A stretch of DNA of 64,000 nucleotides from an uncultured Lachnospiraceae bacterium. GTDB taxonomy: Bacteria > Bacillota > Clostridia > Lachnospirales > Lachnospiraceae. The stretch lies in the NCBI GenBank assembly GCA_902786365.1, contig CADACD010000001.1, forward strand, positions 80,911 to 144,910, written 5' to 3'. A model generated the notes under the pieces. It did not search any database. It was not told where the DNA came from and worked only from the letters and a program-made list of their open reading frames with translations. This document shows positions 17,313-25,195 of the stretch, piece by piece. Position 1 is the first letter of the stretch; every line of letters starts with the position of its first letter. The position numbers and the translations under genes were made by a program.

Positions 17313-18662
17313 TCAGCTATCTTTTCTTCTGATAATATCAAAATCATCCATTCTGACTCCAAGATTAATAAACAGCTTCTGTTTCGGGTGGGGTGCAGAG
17401 TCAAGACTTTTTCCTTCTTCATCATATATCTCAAGAACTTTAACCGAAATATTTCTTCTGTCAGGTTTCATAATCTCTATCTCTTCCCCAACAGAGAATT
17501 TATTTCTTTGTTCTATCTGATATAACAAAATGTCATTTTGTGAATTCCTGCTATTTTGTGCATCCGCATCGGCATTTGTTTCTTTGTGCTTTATTCCTTC
17601 CACTCCTGCGAGCAGCTTACTTTTGTGGATGCTGCCATTTATAAGACCTAAATAGGTATATTCTTTATTATAAGTATTGCTGTCATATATCTGTGTGTTT
17701 TCATCAGGCTTTCCATAAAAAAATCCGGTTGTATACTGTCTGTATGTACATTTTGAAATTTCTTCCCGATAGAGTGGCAATGACTCTTCATAAAGTTTTC
17801 TGTCTTTTTTATAATCATCTATTGCCATTCTATATGTTCTTGCAACTGTTGCAACATAGAGAGCTGTTTTCATTCTCCCCTCTACCTTAAGGCTGTCTAT
17901 CCCTGCATCAATAATATCCGGAATATGTTCAATCATACACAAATCTTTTGAATTAAAAATATAAGTTCCTCTCTCATTTTCATAAACCGGCATATATTCT
18001 CCCGGTCTTGACTCTTCCACAACAGAATATTTCCATCTGCAAGGATGTGTACATGCTCCCTGGTTTGCATCTCTTCCCGCCATAAAACTACTAAGAAGAC
18101 ACCTACCTGAATACGAGATACACATTGCACCATGCACAAATGTCTCTATTTCCATTTCTTTAGGAATATTTCTTCTTATCTCTTTAATTTCTTCAAGCGA
18201 TAATTCTCTTGCCGTCACAACACGTGCAGCTCCCTGTTTATACCAGAAATTGAAAGTTCCATAGTTTGTATTATTTGCCTGCGTACTGATATGTATCTCT
18301 GTATCCGGAAGCACTTCTTTTGCAATAGTAAAGATAGCAGGATCTGAAATGATGAGCGCATCTGGCTTTACTCTTTTTAATTCATCAAAGTAAGTATATG
18401 CATCAGCTAAATCTCTGTTATGTGCAAGTATATTGGCTGTAACGTATACCTTCACTCCATGTTCATGGGCAAATTTTACCCCTTCCTCCATCTCTTCTAT
18501 TGTAAAATTCTTTGCTTTGGCACGAAGTCCAAACGCTTCACCACCAATATATACTGCATCAGCTCCGAATATTACTGCAACTTTTAATACCTCCAGACTG
18601 CTTGCCGGAATCAAAAGTTCAGGATGTCTGTTCTTGTTACGAACATTTTTTAACTCATCCAT
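17313..18662 (-). CDS. trhP: U32-family protein, tRNA 5-hydroxyuridine synthesis (TrhP-like)
   Basis: This peptidase-U32 family protein has 449 residues from ATG 18662 (MDELKNVRNKN; AAAGGAG 7 bases upstream). Seen: PELLIPASSLEVLKVAVIFGADAVYIGG at the N-terminus, a TIM-barrel-like core, VHGAMCISYSGRCLLSS, GACTHPCRW and the C-terminal beta-barrel extension. The four cysteines fit the iron-sulfur site of the RlhA/TrhP group. TrhP-type members hydroxylate U34 of tRNAs using prephenate. Its ATG overlaps the 3' end of trmR by 8 bases, so the hydroxylase and the methyltransferase that acts on its product are translationally coupled, as with yrrMNO in B. subtilis. Only one U32 gene is present here, where B. 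subtilis has two. Confidence 0.9.
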   Translation of the reverse strand: MDELKNVRNKNRHPELLIPASSLEVLKVAVIFGADAVYIGGEAFGLRAKAKNFTIEEMEEGVKFAHEHGVKVYVTANILAHNRDLADAYTYFDELKRVKPDALIISDPAIFTIAKEVLPDTEIHISTQANNTNYGTFNFWYKQGAARVVTARELSLEEIKEIRRNIPKEMEIETFVHGAMCISYSGRCLLSSFMAGRDANQGACTHPCRWKYSVVEESRPGEYMPVYENERGTYIFNSKDLCMIEHIPDIIDAGIDSLKVEGRMKTALYVATVARTYRMAIDDYKKDRKLYEESLPLYREEISKCTYRQYTTGFFYGKPDENTQIYDSNTYNKEYTYLGLINGSIHKSKLLAGVEGIKHKETNADADAQNSRNSQNDILLYQIEQRNKFSVGEEIEIMKPDRRNISVKVLEIYDEEGKSLDSAPHPKQKLFINLGVRMDDFDIIRRKDS

Positions 18663-19320
18663 TTTTACTCTCCTTTCGAACACTCATTGATATTCCATCA
18701 CCTATAGGTACGATTGTCGTCTCCAGTTCTTCCATATTTTTAACAGAATATAAATATTCTCTCATTCTGGAATGTATCGTTCGGTTGCGTCTTTCTACTG
18801 CAAAACGGCTTTCTATCAATTCACCTTCCTGCAATACATTATCCGCAATAATCACTGCACCTTCTTTTGTCATCTTCAGTATTCTTTCAAGATAAGACAA
18901 ATATTGTGATTTGGCTGCATCTATAAATACAAATTCAAACTGTCTTTTTTGTTCCACAAGCAAATCGAGTATCTCTGCCGCATCTCCTTCCATAAGAGTA
19001 ATCTTATCTTCAAGTCCTGCTGCCTTTATATTTTCTTTTGCTATCGGTATTCTTTTGTCATAGTTTTCTATTGTAGTAATATGACAGTTTTTCGGCATGC
19101 AATTTGCCATTATAATTGCTGAATAACCTATTGCAGCACCTATCTCTAAAATATTTTGAGGGTTACGAATATTTATCATAACCCTTAAGAAACTTTCCAT
19201 CTCTTTTCTGATAATCGGCACATCTGTTTCATGTGCCGTATTTTCTATTTTATCACATATACTTCCATTACTTTTTTCCAAAGAATGTATATATGAAACA
19301 ATTCTTTCATTCACTATCAT
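18655..19320 (-). CDS. trmR: tRNA 5-hydroxyuridine methyltransferase (TrmR/YrrM-like)
   Basis: This 221-residue class I SAM-dependent O-methyltransferase has motif I ILEIGAAIGYSAIIMA, acidic ITTIENYDKR, EGDAAEIL, FVFIDAAKSQYLSYLERI (metal-site Asp) and IIADNVLQEGE (metal ligands Asp-Asn). The family includes catechol-type O-methyltransferases; the adjacent trhP gene points specifically to methylation of 5-hydroxyuridine to 5-methoxyuridine at tRNA position 34. The stop overlaps the trhP start. It follows the MltG-like gene by 10 bases, keeping the yrrL-yrrM-yrrN/O order of B. subtilis. Confidence 0.88.
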   Translation of the reverse strand: MIVNERIVSYIHSLEKSNGSICDKIENTAHETDVPIIRKEMESFLRVMINIRNPQNILEIGAAIGYSAIIMANCMPKNCHITTIENYDKRIPIAKENIKAAGLEDKITLMEGDAAEILDLLVEQKRQFEFVFIDAAKSQYLSYLERILKMTKEGAVIIADNVLQEGELIESRFAVERRNRTIHSRMREYLYSVKNMEELETTIVPIGDGISMSVRKESKNG

Positions 19321-19330
19321 AATTACTGCC

Positions 19331-19720
19331 CTACTCTTGTGTATTTTCCTCTTCCGGCGGAGTTGTCAATATTTCAACCAGCTCTTCTCCCGTTTTTGAC
19401 GAATTTAACCTGTAGTCTCCAGGAACTATTTTTTCATCTTCTCCTGTGTATAATTTTATCTGTAAATAAAATGCCAATGCACTTTTTACAATTCCTATAT
19501 CTGCAGCATCTTTTGCTATATCATATTCACTTTCACCTTCTGAAACAGTCAGAATCAAATCATGTCCCGGTGCTCTATCATGCCCGCCTCCTGCAAACAA
19601 ATCCCTTCCGAAAGTATAGGCATTTTTTGCGCAAAGAAATATACCAAGCATAACAATAACACATACTGCTATTCTTATCGATATCTTTACCATATTTTGG
19701 GAAGTTGTCTTTAAAGTCAT
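19331..19720 (-). CDS. MltG-like protein lacking the catalytic domain
   Basis: This is a small protein (129 residues from ATG 19720; GGAGG lies 6 bases upstream and the frame is open to GTG 19735). It has an N-terminal membrane helix (about 14-31) and a single extracytoplasmic domain ending LTVSEGESEYDIAKDAADIGIVKSALAFYLQIKLYTGEDEKIVPGDYRLNSSKTGEELVEIL split over the LysM-like fold of MltG/YceG. Full MltG is about 340-400 residues with a catalytic Glu domain after this part; here the frame stops in an acidic tail. Position upstream of trmR matches mltG (yrrL) in Bacillus. It is probably a non-enzymatic relative or regulator; the remaining codons look intact rather than decayed. Confidence 0.75.
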   Translation of the reverse strand: MTLKTTSQNMVKISIRIAVCVIVMLGIFLCAKNAYTFGRDLFAGGGHDRAPGHDLILTVSEGESEYDIAKDAADIGIVKSALAFYLQIKLYTGEDEKIVPGDYRLNSSKTGEELVEILTTPPEEENTQE

Positions 19721-19741
19721 CATAATCCTCCACACCTGATT

Positions 19742-20077
19742 CTATGAAATAAAACTTACATCAACATCAAGATTTTCTACCAATATCGCATTAATTTTTT
19801 GAATCGTACGGCATAGAATCAATTCGCTGTCGAGATATTTTTTTACTCTCTTGTCAGCCATTATCTCATAATAATCGCTTTTTAATTTCTTTAATCCATC
19901 AAATTTATTATTATTTTCTTCATTTTGAATAAAAAAATTCTTTTTCCTAAATTCATCAACCTTTGCCATCAGCTCAGGCTCTTTTGCAATTTCTTCTTTC
20001 GCTGTAATATATCTTTTATATACATCACCGTTAATCAACATATCCGCCAATTCTCTTGCTTTTATTTCTATGTCCAT
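19742..20077 (-). CDS. YlbF/YmcA family protein
   Basis: This 111-residue, largely helical protein is typical of the YlbF/YmcA (Com_YlbF) family: AKEEIAKEPELMAKVDEFRKKNFF followed by a charged helix and LDSELILCRTIQKINAIL. In B. subtilis, YlbF and YmcA with YaaT form the Y-complex that steers RNase Y and matures polycistronic mRNAs. Here the gene starts 22 bases after RNase J and precedes the MltG-like gene by 6 bases, so a link to RNA processing is plausible. GGAGG lies 4 bases before the ATG. Direct RNA activity has not been assigned to the family. Confidence 0.82.
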   Translation of the reverse strand: MDIEIKARELADMLINGDVYKRYITAKEEIAKEPELMAKVDEFRKKNFFIQNEENNNKFDGLKKLKSDYYEIMADKRVKKYLDSELILCRTIQKINAILVENLDVDVSFIS

Positions 20078-20099
20078 ATTTCCTCCACCAGAGTAAATC

Positions 20100-21779
20100 C
20101 TACTTTACTTCCATAATAATTGGAAGAATCATAGGGCTTCTCTTCATCTTTTTCCAAAGGTAGTCACTTAAGCTGTCTTTTACCACCATTTTTATTTTTC
20201 CCCAGTCAGATACTCTGTTATCAATACAGTCTGTCACCGCATCTGTCACAACCTGCTTCGCCTCATCAATCAGATTTTCCGATTCTCTTACATATACAAA
20301 ACCTCTTGTAACAATATCCGGACCAGCAAGAAGCTGGTTGCTATATTTTTCCAGTGTCATGACAACTATGATGATACCATTTTCTGCAAGGTTCTGTCTG
20401 TCTCTCAATACGATATTGCCAACATCACCTACACCAAGTCCGTCTACAAGAATTCCTCCCGCCTGTACACGGTCTACAATTTTTGCTGATTCCTCACCAA
20501 TTTCAAGTACATCACCTGAAGAAAGTATCATGACATTTTCAGGTGCCACTCCCATTGTTACTGCAAGTTCTCCCTGTTTTTTCAAATGTCTGTATTCACC
20601 ATGTGCCGGTATAGAATACATCGGCTTTACAAGAGAATAGATTAATTTGATTTCCTCCTGACATGCATGCCCTGAAACATGTGTATCCTGGAAAATCACA
20701 TTTGCCCCTTTTCTCGTCAGCTCATTAATCACTCTCGAAACCGACTTTTCATTTCCCGGAATAGGTGATGAACTTAAAATCACTGTATCCCCCGGATTGA
20801 TGGTTACTTTCTTATGAATGGAAGCTGCCATTCTTGACAATGCTGCCATTGACTCACCCTGACTTCCTGTTGTGATAAGAACTATCTGCTCATCAGGATA
20901 ATTTTTCATCGAATCAATATCTATCAATGTATTTTCTGGAATGTTGATATATCCAAGTTCGCTTGCAGTTGTGATAACATTCACCATACTACGTCCTTCA
21001 ATGATAACTTTTCTTCCGTATTTGTAGGCTGTGTTAATAATCTGCTGCACTCTGTCAACATTAGATGCAAATGTTGCTATAATGATTCGCCTGTTTGTAT
21101 TCTCTGCAAAAATATGGTCAAATGTCTTACCAACTGTCTTTTCTGACATGGTAAATCCTTCTCTCAATACATTTGTACTGTCACACATCAGTGCCAGCAC
21201 ACCTTTTTTTCCAAGTTCTCCAAATCGTGTCAAATCTATCGCATCACCAAATACAGGTGTATAATCAATCTTAAAGTCACCCGTGTGCACGATGACACCT
21301 GCCGGAGAAAATATTGCAAGTGCTGCCGCATCAGCAATACTATGGTTTGTTCTGATGAATTCAACTCTAAAACAGCCAAGATTGATTGACTGTCCATATT
21401 TTACTACTTTTCTCTTCACTGATTTTGTAAGATTATGTTCTTTTAATTTTCCCTCTATAATTCCAAGCGTCAGTTTTGTTGCATAAATAGGAACATTAAT
21501 CTCTGAAAGAACATATGGTATGGCACCTATATGGTCCTCATGTCCATGTGTGATAACAAATCCCTTTACCTTATCTATATTTTCTTTCAAATAGGTTGTA
21601 TCCGGTATCACAAGATCAATTCCCAGCATATCCTCATCCGGAAATGCAAGTCCACAATCGACAACAATGATACTGTCTTCATACTCAAATGCTGTAATAT
21701 TCATACCTATCTGCTCAAGACCACCTAAAGGTATGATTTTTATTTTTTCTTTATTCGGTTTTCTCTCTTCTCTTTTCAA
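20100..21779 (-). CDS. rnj: Ribonuclease J
   Basis: This 559-residue metallo-beta-lactamase/beta-CASP nuclease has 5'-exo- and endonuclease activity in mRNA decay and rRNA maturation. Seen: IKIIPLGGLEQIGMNITAFEY; the zinc motif HGHEDHIG (78-85); TNHSIADAAALAI; HTGDFKIDYTPV; the beta-CASP part with RIIIATFASNVDR and SGHACQEE; and PAHGEYRH. The short C-terminal domain ends at about 559, near the usual length. Start codon TTG 21779 has AAAGGA 10 bases upstream. It heads a tight group with ylbF, the MltG-like gene, trmR and trhP; a 266-base gap without recognisable features separates it from the DUF1292 gene. Confidence 0.95.
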   Translation of the reverse strand: MKREERKPNKEKIKIIPLGGLEQIGMNITAFEYEDSIIVVDCGLAFPDEDMLGIDLVIPDTTYLKENIDKVKGFVITHGHEDHIGAIPYVLSEINVPIYATKLTLGIIEGKLKEHNLTKSVKRKVVKYGQSINLGCFRVEFIRTNHSIADAAALAIFSPAGVIVHTGDFKIDYTPVFGDAIDLTRFGELGKKGVLALMCDSTNVLREGFTMSEKTVGKTFDHIFAENTNRRIIIATFASNVDRVQQIINTAYKYGRKVIIEGRSMVNVITTASELGYINIPENTLIDIDSMKNYPDEQIVLITTGSQGESMAALSRMAASIHKKVTINPGDTVILSSSPIPGNEKSVSRVINELTRKGANVIFQDTHVSGHACQEEIKLIYSLVKPMYSIPAHGEYRHLKKQGELAVTMGVAPENVMILSSGDVLEIGEESAKIVDRVQAGGILVDGLGVGDVGNIVLRDRQNLAENGIIIVVMTLEKYSNQLLAGPDIVTRGFVYVRESENLIDEAKQVVTDAVTDCIDNRVSDWGKIKMVVKDSLSDYLWKKMKRSPMILPIIMEVK

Positions 21780-22045
21780 CGTCCCAAAATCCTTTCTGTT
21801 ATTTATTATTTTACATCTGTTATCAATCCTACATCTATGATGTATTTCATTTTACGTTCATACCGACACTGCATGCACTCACATTTTCATTTCACATATA
21901 CATTTATACCTATACTTTCATATTTTCTAAACTATATATGTATCATAAATCTATGTCCTGTGCTATATGCTGTTACTTATATTTTCCATATAAATTCTTA
22001 TATTTTCAGTCTTTTATATTCTTCTGATACACTGATATAAACAGA

Positions 22046-22318
22046 CTATTTTTCAATATCCACCTCTTCGAGAAGTTCTGCAAATATTTTTGAAACGTAA
22101 TCCAATTCATCATCATCATCAAGAATGACATAATTAGCCTCTTCATCGCTATCTTTTGATAAGTCTTTCAAAATATATGCTGTCTGCTCCTCTTCATCCT
22201 CTGCGACATCTTCTGTTACAAGAATATAGTTTGTATTATTAATCCTTGTCTGTTCAACAATCTGAAACTCTATCTCTTCATTTGTCTCACTATCAGTAAA
22301 TTTAATTTTTTCAGACAT
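22046..22318 (-). CDS. DUF1292 protein (YrzB-like)
   Basis: This is a 90-residue, very acidic protein: FTDSETNEEIEFQIVEQTRINNTNYILVTED, then a run of Asp/Glu and YVILDDDDELDYVSKIFAEL. The pattern is that of DUF1292, found next to ruvX (yrrK) and ireB/reoM (yrzL) in Firmicutes, exactly as here. The biochemical role of the family is unknown. The short length, all-beta core and lack of signal peptide suggest a cytoplasmic protein. A ribosome binding site AAGGGTAGA precedes the ATG. Confidence 0.85.
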   Translation of the reverse strand: MSEKIKFTDSETNEEIEFQIVEQTRINNTNYILVTEDVAEDEEEQTAYILKDLSKDSDEEANYVILDDDDELDYVSKIFAELLEEVDIEK

Positions 22319-22406
22319 ACTTCTACCCTTAACCTTTCTCTCACATCATTCAAATGAATTTGAATAAAAATCATACACTGTATTTCCATTCAAATTGATT
22401 GAAAGT

Positions 22407-22835
22407 CTATTCTTTATTTTTGCACGCGTCTAAATAGCCCTGTAAAATAAATACAGCGGCTATACTATCAACGTACTTTTTTCTATTCTCACGCCTTACA
22501 CCTGTCTGCATCAACACTCTGTCCGCTGCTACAGTGGTAAGTCTTTCATCCCATAACTCAATTTCTAACCCCGTCCTTCTCTCTAACATCTCCTTAAACG
22601 CAAGAGTTTTTTCACAACGCTCTCCCTCTGTATTATTCATATTTTTCGGAAAACCGAGTACAATCTTACTGACGTCATATTCTTTAATTAACTGTTCAAT
22701 TCGTGCAAGTGTCTTTCGAAGTTTATTTTCATGTTCCCTTCTGATAATTTCTACTGCCCCTGCAGTAATTAATAATTCATCAGAAACTGCTACACCCACT
22801 GTTTTTGAACCAAAATCTAATCCTAATATTCTCAT
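22407..22835 (-). CDS. ruvX: RuvX/YqgF Holliday-junction resolvase-like protein
   Basis: This 142-residue RNase H-fold nuclease begins [25 protein letters not shown] and contains [35 protein letters not shown] and [15 protein letters not shown], the hallmarks of YqgF/RuvX. The acidic residues expected at the active site (Asp in LDFGSKTVG, Glu/Asp in WDERLTT, Asp in VDSIAA) are present. Family members have been linked to 16S rRNA 5'-end processing and anti-termination as well as Holliday-junction resolution, so the in vivo substrate is not certain. The setting (ireB upstream, DUF1292 downstream) is conserved. Confidence 0.93.
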   Translation of the reverse strand: MRILGLDFGSKTVGVAVSDELLITAGAVEIIRREHENKLRKTLARIEQLIKEYDVSKIVLGFPKNMNNTEGERCEKTLAFKEMLERRTGLEIELWDERLTTVAADRVLMQTGVRRENRKKYVDSIAAVFILQGYLDACKNKE

Positions 22836-22911
22836 AAAAAACTATATCTTCCATTATATTAATACTATTTTTTTTTTAATTTTGTACATCTTTGTGTCAT
22901 ATTTTCTGTTA

Positions 22912-23199
22912 TCATTCACTTTTGCCATTTTTACCTGCAAATTTGCTATTGATATAATATGTAAGTGCTTCTTCTATCAACTCGTCCCTCTCTGCACGCA
23001 TAATGAGACTTCTCGCACTGTTATAACTAGTAATGTATGTCGGATCACCGGACATAATATAACCTACAATCTGATTAACAGGATTGTATCCTTTTTCTAC
23101 AAGTGCTTTGTATACCCTCTCTAAAATCTGCGAAACCTCTAAATTAGCTTCATCTGTTGTTGCTTTAAAATACTGTGTATTGCTAAAATTATCACTCAT
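22912..23199 (-). CDS. ireB: IreB/ReoM family regulatory phosphoprotein
   Basis: This small protein (95 residues from ATG 23199; 99 if ATG 23211 is used, and neither has a strong ribosome binding site) shows ILERVYKALVEKGYNPVNQIVGYIMSGDPTYITSYNSARSLIMR, the IreB/YrzL core. In Enterococcus and Listeria, IreB/ReoM is phosphorylated on N-terminal Thr by a PASTA kinase and controls cell-wall precursor synthesis through MurA stability. A Thr is present in the equivalent N-terminal stretch (NFSNTQYF). The regulatory role here is inferred; no PASTA kinase gene lies in the window. Confidence 0.9.
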   Translation of the reverse strand: MSDNFSNTQYFKATTDEANLEVSQILERVYKALVEKGYNPVNQIVGYIMSGDPTYITSYNSARSLIMRAERDELIEEALTYYINSKFAGKNGKSE

Positions 23200-23315
23200 T
23201 TTTCTTACCATTTTCGCAAATGCGAACCTTTTCCTTTCACTATCTTTTATTTATTTCAATGTAACTATAATCAAACATCACGTCCAAGATATCTTTGTCT
23301 ATTCTAATACAAAAA

Positions 23316-24674
23316 TCACAAGATAGCAAGCACTATTTCATTATTTAATAAACCTTGCACTGTTACCTCTATGATTTCATTCTCAAGACTGCACAAATTT
23401 TCATCTGCTTTCAGTGCTGTCTTTACATATTCCATCGTATGTCCTACAAAATATTCTTCCTCATTTATTCTTATTTTTTCCTCAAATAATACATTTATGC
23501 GTTTTCCAACAAACTTTTCAAGATATTGTCTGTGAAGTTCTTCATCAAGTCTGATAAGTTCACTACTTCTTGCTGCTTTTGTCGATTCCGAAATCTGTTC
23601 ATTCATTACTGCAGCTTTTGTTCCTTCGCGTTTTGAATATTTAAATATATGCATCTTGGCAAAATTAATTTTTTCAAGGAATTCTTTGCATTTTGCGAAT
23701 TCTTCCTCTGTTTCTCCCGGAAATCCGACTATCACATCAGTCGTAATTGCAGCATCTTCATAATATTCCCTGATAAGATTACATCCGTCAAGATATTCTT
23801 TTGCAGTATACCTTCTGTTCATTCTTTTCAATGTTTCATCGCATCCACTTTGAAGCGAAAGATGGAAATGAGGACAAAATGATGGTACACTTTTTAACTG
23901 TTCCATAAATTCTTTTGTAATTATTCTCGGTTCAAGCGAACCAAGTCTTATCCTTTTTATTGCTTTTTTTTCACCGATTTGCTTTATCACATCGATAAGT
24001 CTCTCGCTTCTTCTTTCACCAAAGTCAATACCATAGGAGCTTAGGTGGATTCCAGTCAACACAATTTCCTTATATCCCTTTTCTATCAGCCTTTCCACCT
24101 CTACCATAATATTTTCCGGTTCTCTGCTTCTTACTCTCCCTCTTGCATACGGTATGATACAATATGTGCAGAACTGGTTGCATCCATCCTGAATCTTAAT
24201 ATACGCCCTTGTATGCTCATCCATACTATCTATATTCAATTCCTCATATTCATGTTTCACCTTTGTATCATTGATATCTGTCACAGATATATTATCCGAC
24301 CGCATCACCGGCATATTACCCTTATTTCGCTTTATCTGTTTTTCAACGATATCCACAATCTCTTTCTTCCTGTCATTCCCAATAATAACATCTATCGTTT
24401 CATCTTTCTTTAACTCATCGCAAAACGCCTGTGCATAGCATCCTACGGCCACAACAACAGCGTTTTTATTCATTTTCTTTGCTTTGTGTAGCATCTGTCT
24501 TGATTTTCTGTCTGCAATATTTGTTACGGTGCATGTATTGATTACATATATATCAGCCCCTTTTTCGAACGGAACAATTTCATATCCTCTATCTTTAAAC
24601 ATCTGTCCCATAGCTTCTGTTTCATATGCATTTACTTTACATCCAAGGTTATGTAATGCAACATTTTTCTTCAC
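23316..24674 (-). CDS. mtaB: tRNA N6-threonylcarbamoyladenosine methylthiotransferase MtaB
   Basis: This 452-residue radical-SAM methylthiotransferase converts t6A37 to ms2t6A37. Seen: the UPF0004 domain with three conserved cysteines (LGCKVNAYE, NTCTVTN, VGCYAQ); the radical SAM CxxxCxxC in DGCNQFCTYCIIPYARGRVRSR; and a C-terminal TRAM domain. The GCKVN and GRVRSR variants match MtaB rather than MiaB or RimO. GTG start at 24674 with GAGGAAAAG upstream. In Bacillus mtaB follows rsmE in the dnaK region; here thiI, a desulfurase gene and the HPr-like gene lie between, and mtaB leads into ireB. Confidence 0.95.
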   Translation of the reverse strand: MKKNVALHNLGCKVNAYETEAMGQMFKDRGYEIVPFEKGADIYVINTCTVTNIADRKSRQMLHKAKKMNKNAVVVAVGCYAQAFCDELKKDETIDVIIGNDRKKEIVDIVEKQIKRNKGNMPVMRSDNISVTDINDTKVKHEYEELNIDSMDEHTRAYIKIQDGCNQFCTYCIIPYARGRVRSREPENIMVEVERLIEKGYKEIVLTGIHLSSYGIDFGERRSERLIDVIKQIGEKKAIKRIRLGSLEPRIITKEFMEQLKSVPSFCPHFHLSLQSGCDETLKRMNRRYTAKEYLDGCNLIREYYEDAAITTDVIVGFPGETEEEFAKCKEFLEKINFAKMHIFKYSKREGTKAAVMNEQISESTKAARSSELIRLDEELHRQYLEKFVGKRINVLFEEKIRINEEEYFVGHTMEYVKTALKADENLCSLENEIIEVTVQGLLNNEIVLAIL

Positions 24675-24716
24675 TTTCTTTTCCTCATTTCTTTATGTTA
24701 TATTACTATTTTTTTA

Positions 24717-24745
24717 TTGACTTTTCACTCCATAAAATGTAGTAT
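24717..24745 (+). promoter_or_regulatory. Predicted sigma-A promoter of the HPr-like gene
   Basis: TTGACT (24717-24722) and TAGTAT (24740-24745) are 17 bases apart, 78 bases before the HPr-like ATG. The gene is monocistronic and ends at a clear terminator, so this is the likely sole promoter. Confidence 0.6.
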
Positions 24746-24822
24746 ATAGGTATGGGTAGTGACAATTTTGTTATTACCACCACAATTATCAAACTAAATC
24801 TATTGAAAGAGGAGGTAATATT

Positions 24823-25056
24823 ATGAAAACAGTTAAAATATGTTTGAACTCAATTGACAAGGTAAAAGCATTCGTTAATGATATCACAAAGTTCGATTCA
24901 GACTTTGATTTAGTATCAGGCAGATATGTTATCGATGCAAAATCTATCATGGGTATCTTTAGTTTAGACCTTTCAAAGAATATAGACTTAAATATTCATG
25001 CTGAAGACAATATCGACGATATCCTTGCAGTATTAAAGCCATATATCGTTGAATAG
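24823..25056 (+). CDS. HPr-like protein without the phosphorylatable histidine
   Basis: This 77-residue protein with the HPr fold shows KAFVNDITKFDSDFDLVSGRYVIDAKSIMGIFSL split as in HPr ([25 protein letters not shown]). Ser41 in AKSIMG corresponds to the Ser46 site phosphorylated by HPr kinase. The active-site loop I-H-A-R-P is replaced by I-D-K-V-K, so the His15 phosphate acceptor is Asp12 and PTS phosphotransfer is not possible. This resembles Crh of B. subtilis, a regulatory HPr with the His replaced. Strong GGAGG before the ATG. It is the only plus-strand gene between 1 and 39500, flanked by its own promoter and terminator. A role in carbon-catabolite signalling is inferred. Confidence 0.85.
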   Translation: MKTVKICLNSIDKVKAFVNDITKFDSDFDLVSGRYVIDAKSIMGIFSLDLSKNIDLNIHAEDNIDDILAVLKPYIVE

Positions 25057-25106
25057 TTTTAATTCTGATACATAAGATATCATATTATTAAATGTTTAAA
25101 ACATTT

Positions 25107-25135
25107 ACTGCTACCAGTCCGGTAGCAGTTTTTTA
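25107..25135 (+). terminator. Intrinsic terminator of the HPr-like gene
   Basis: CTGCTACC and GGTAGCAG (25108-25115, 25121-25128) form a perfect 8-bp stem with a 5-base loop, followed by six T. It lies 50 bases after the stop and may partly serve the converging thiI transcript. Confidence 0.85.
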
Positions 25136-25195
25136 TTTCCCGGTTGCTATTCCAATAGTTTCTGTAAATTCAAAACTCTAAATGTACCAACTAAA

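Noticed and set aside
22534-23124. 196-codon plus-strand open frame
   Set aside because: Overlaps ruvX and ireB antisense; both minus-strand genes have clear family motifs.
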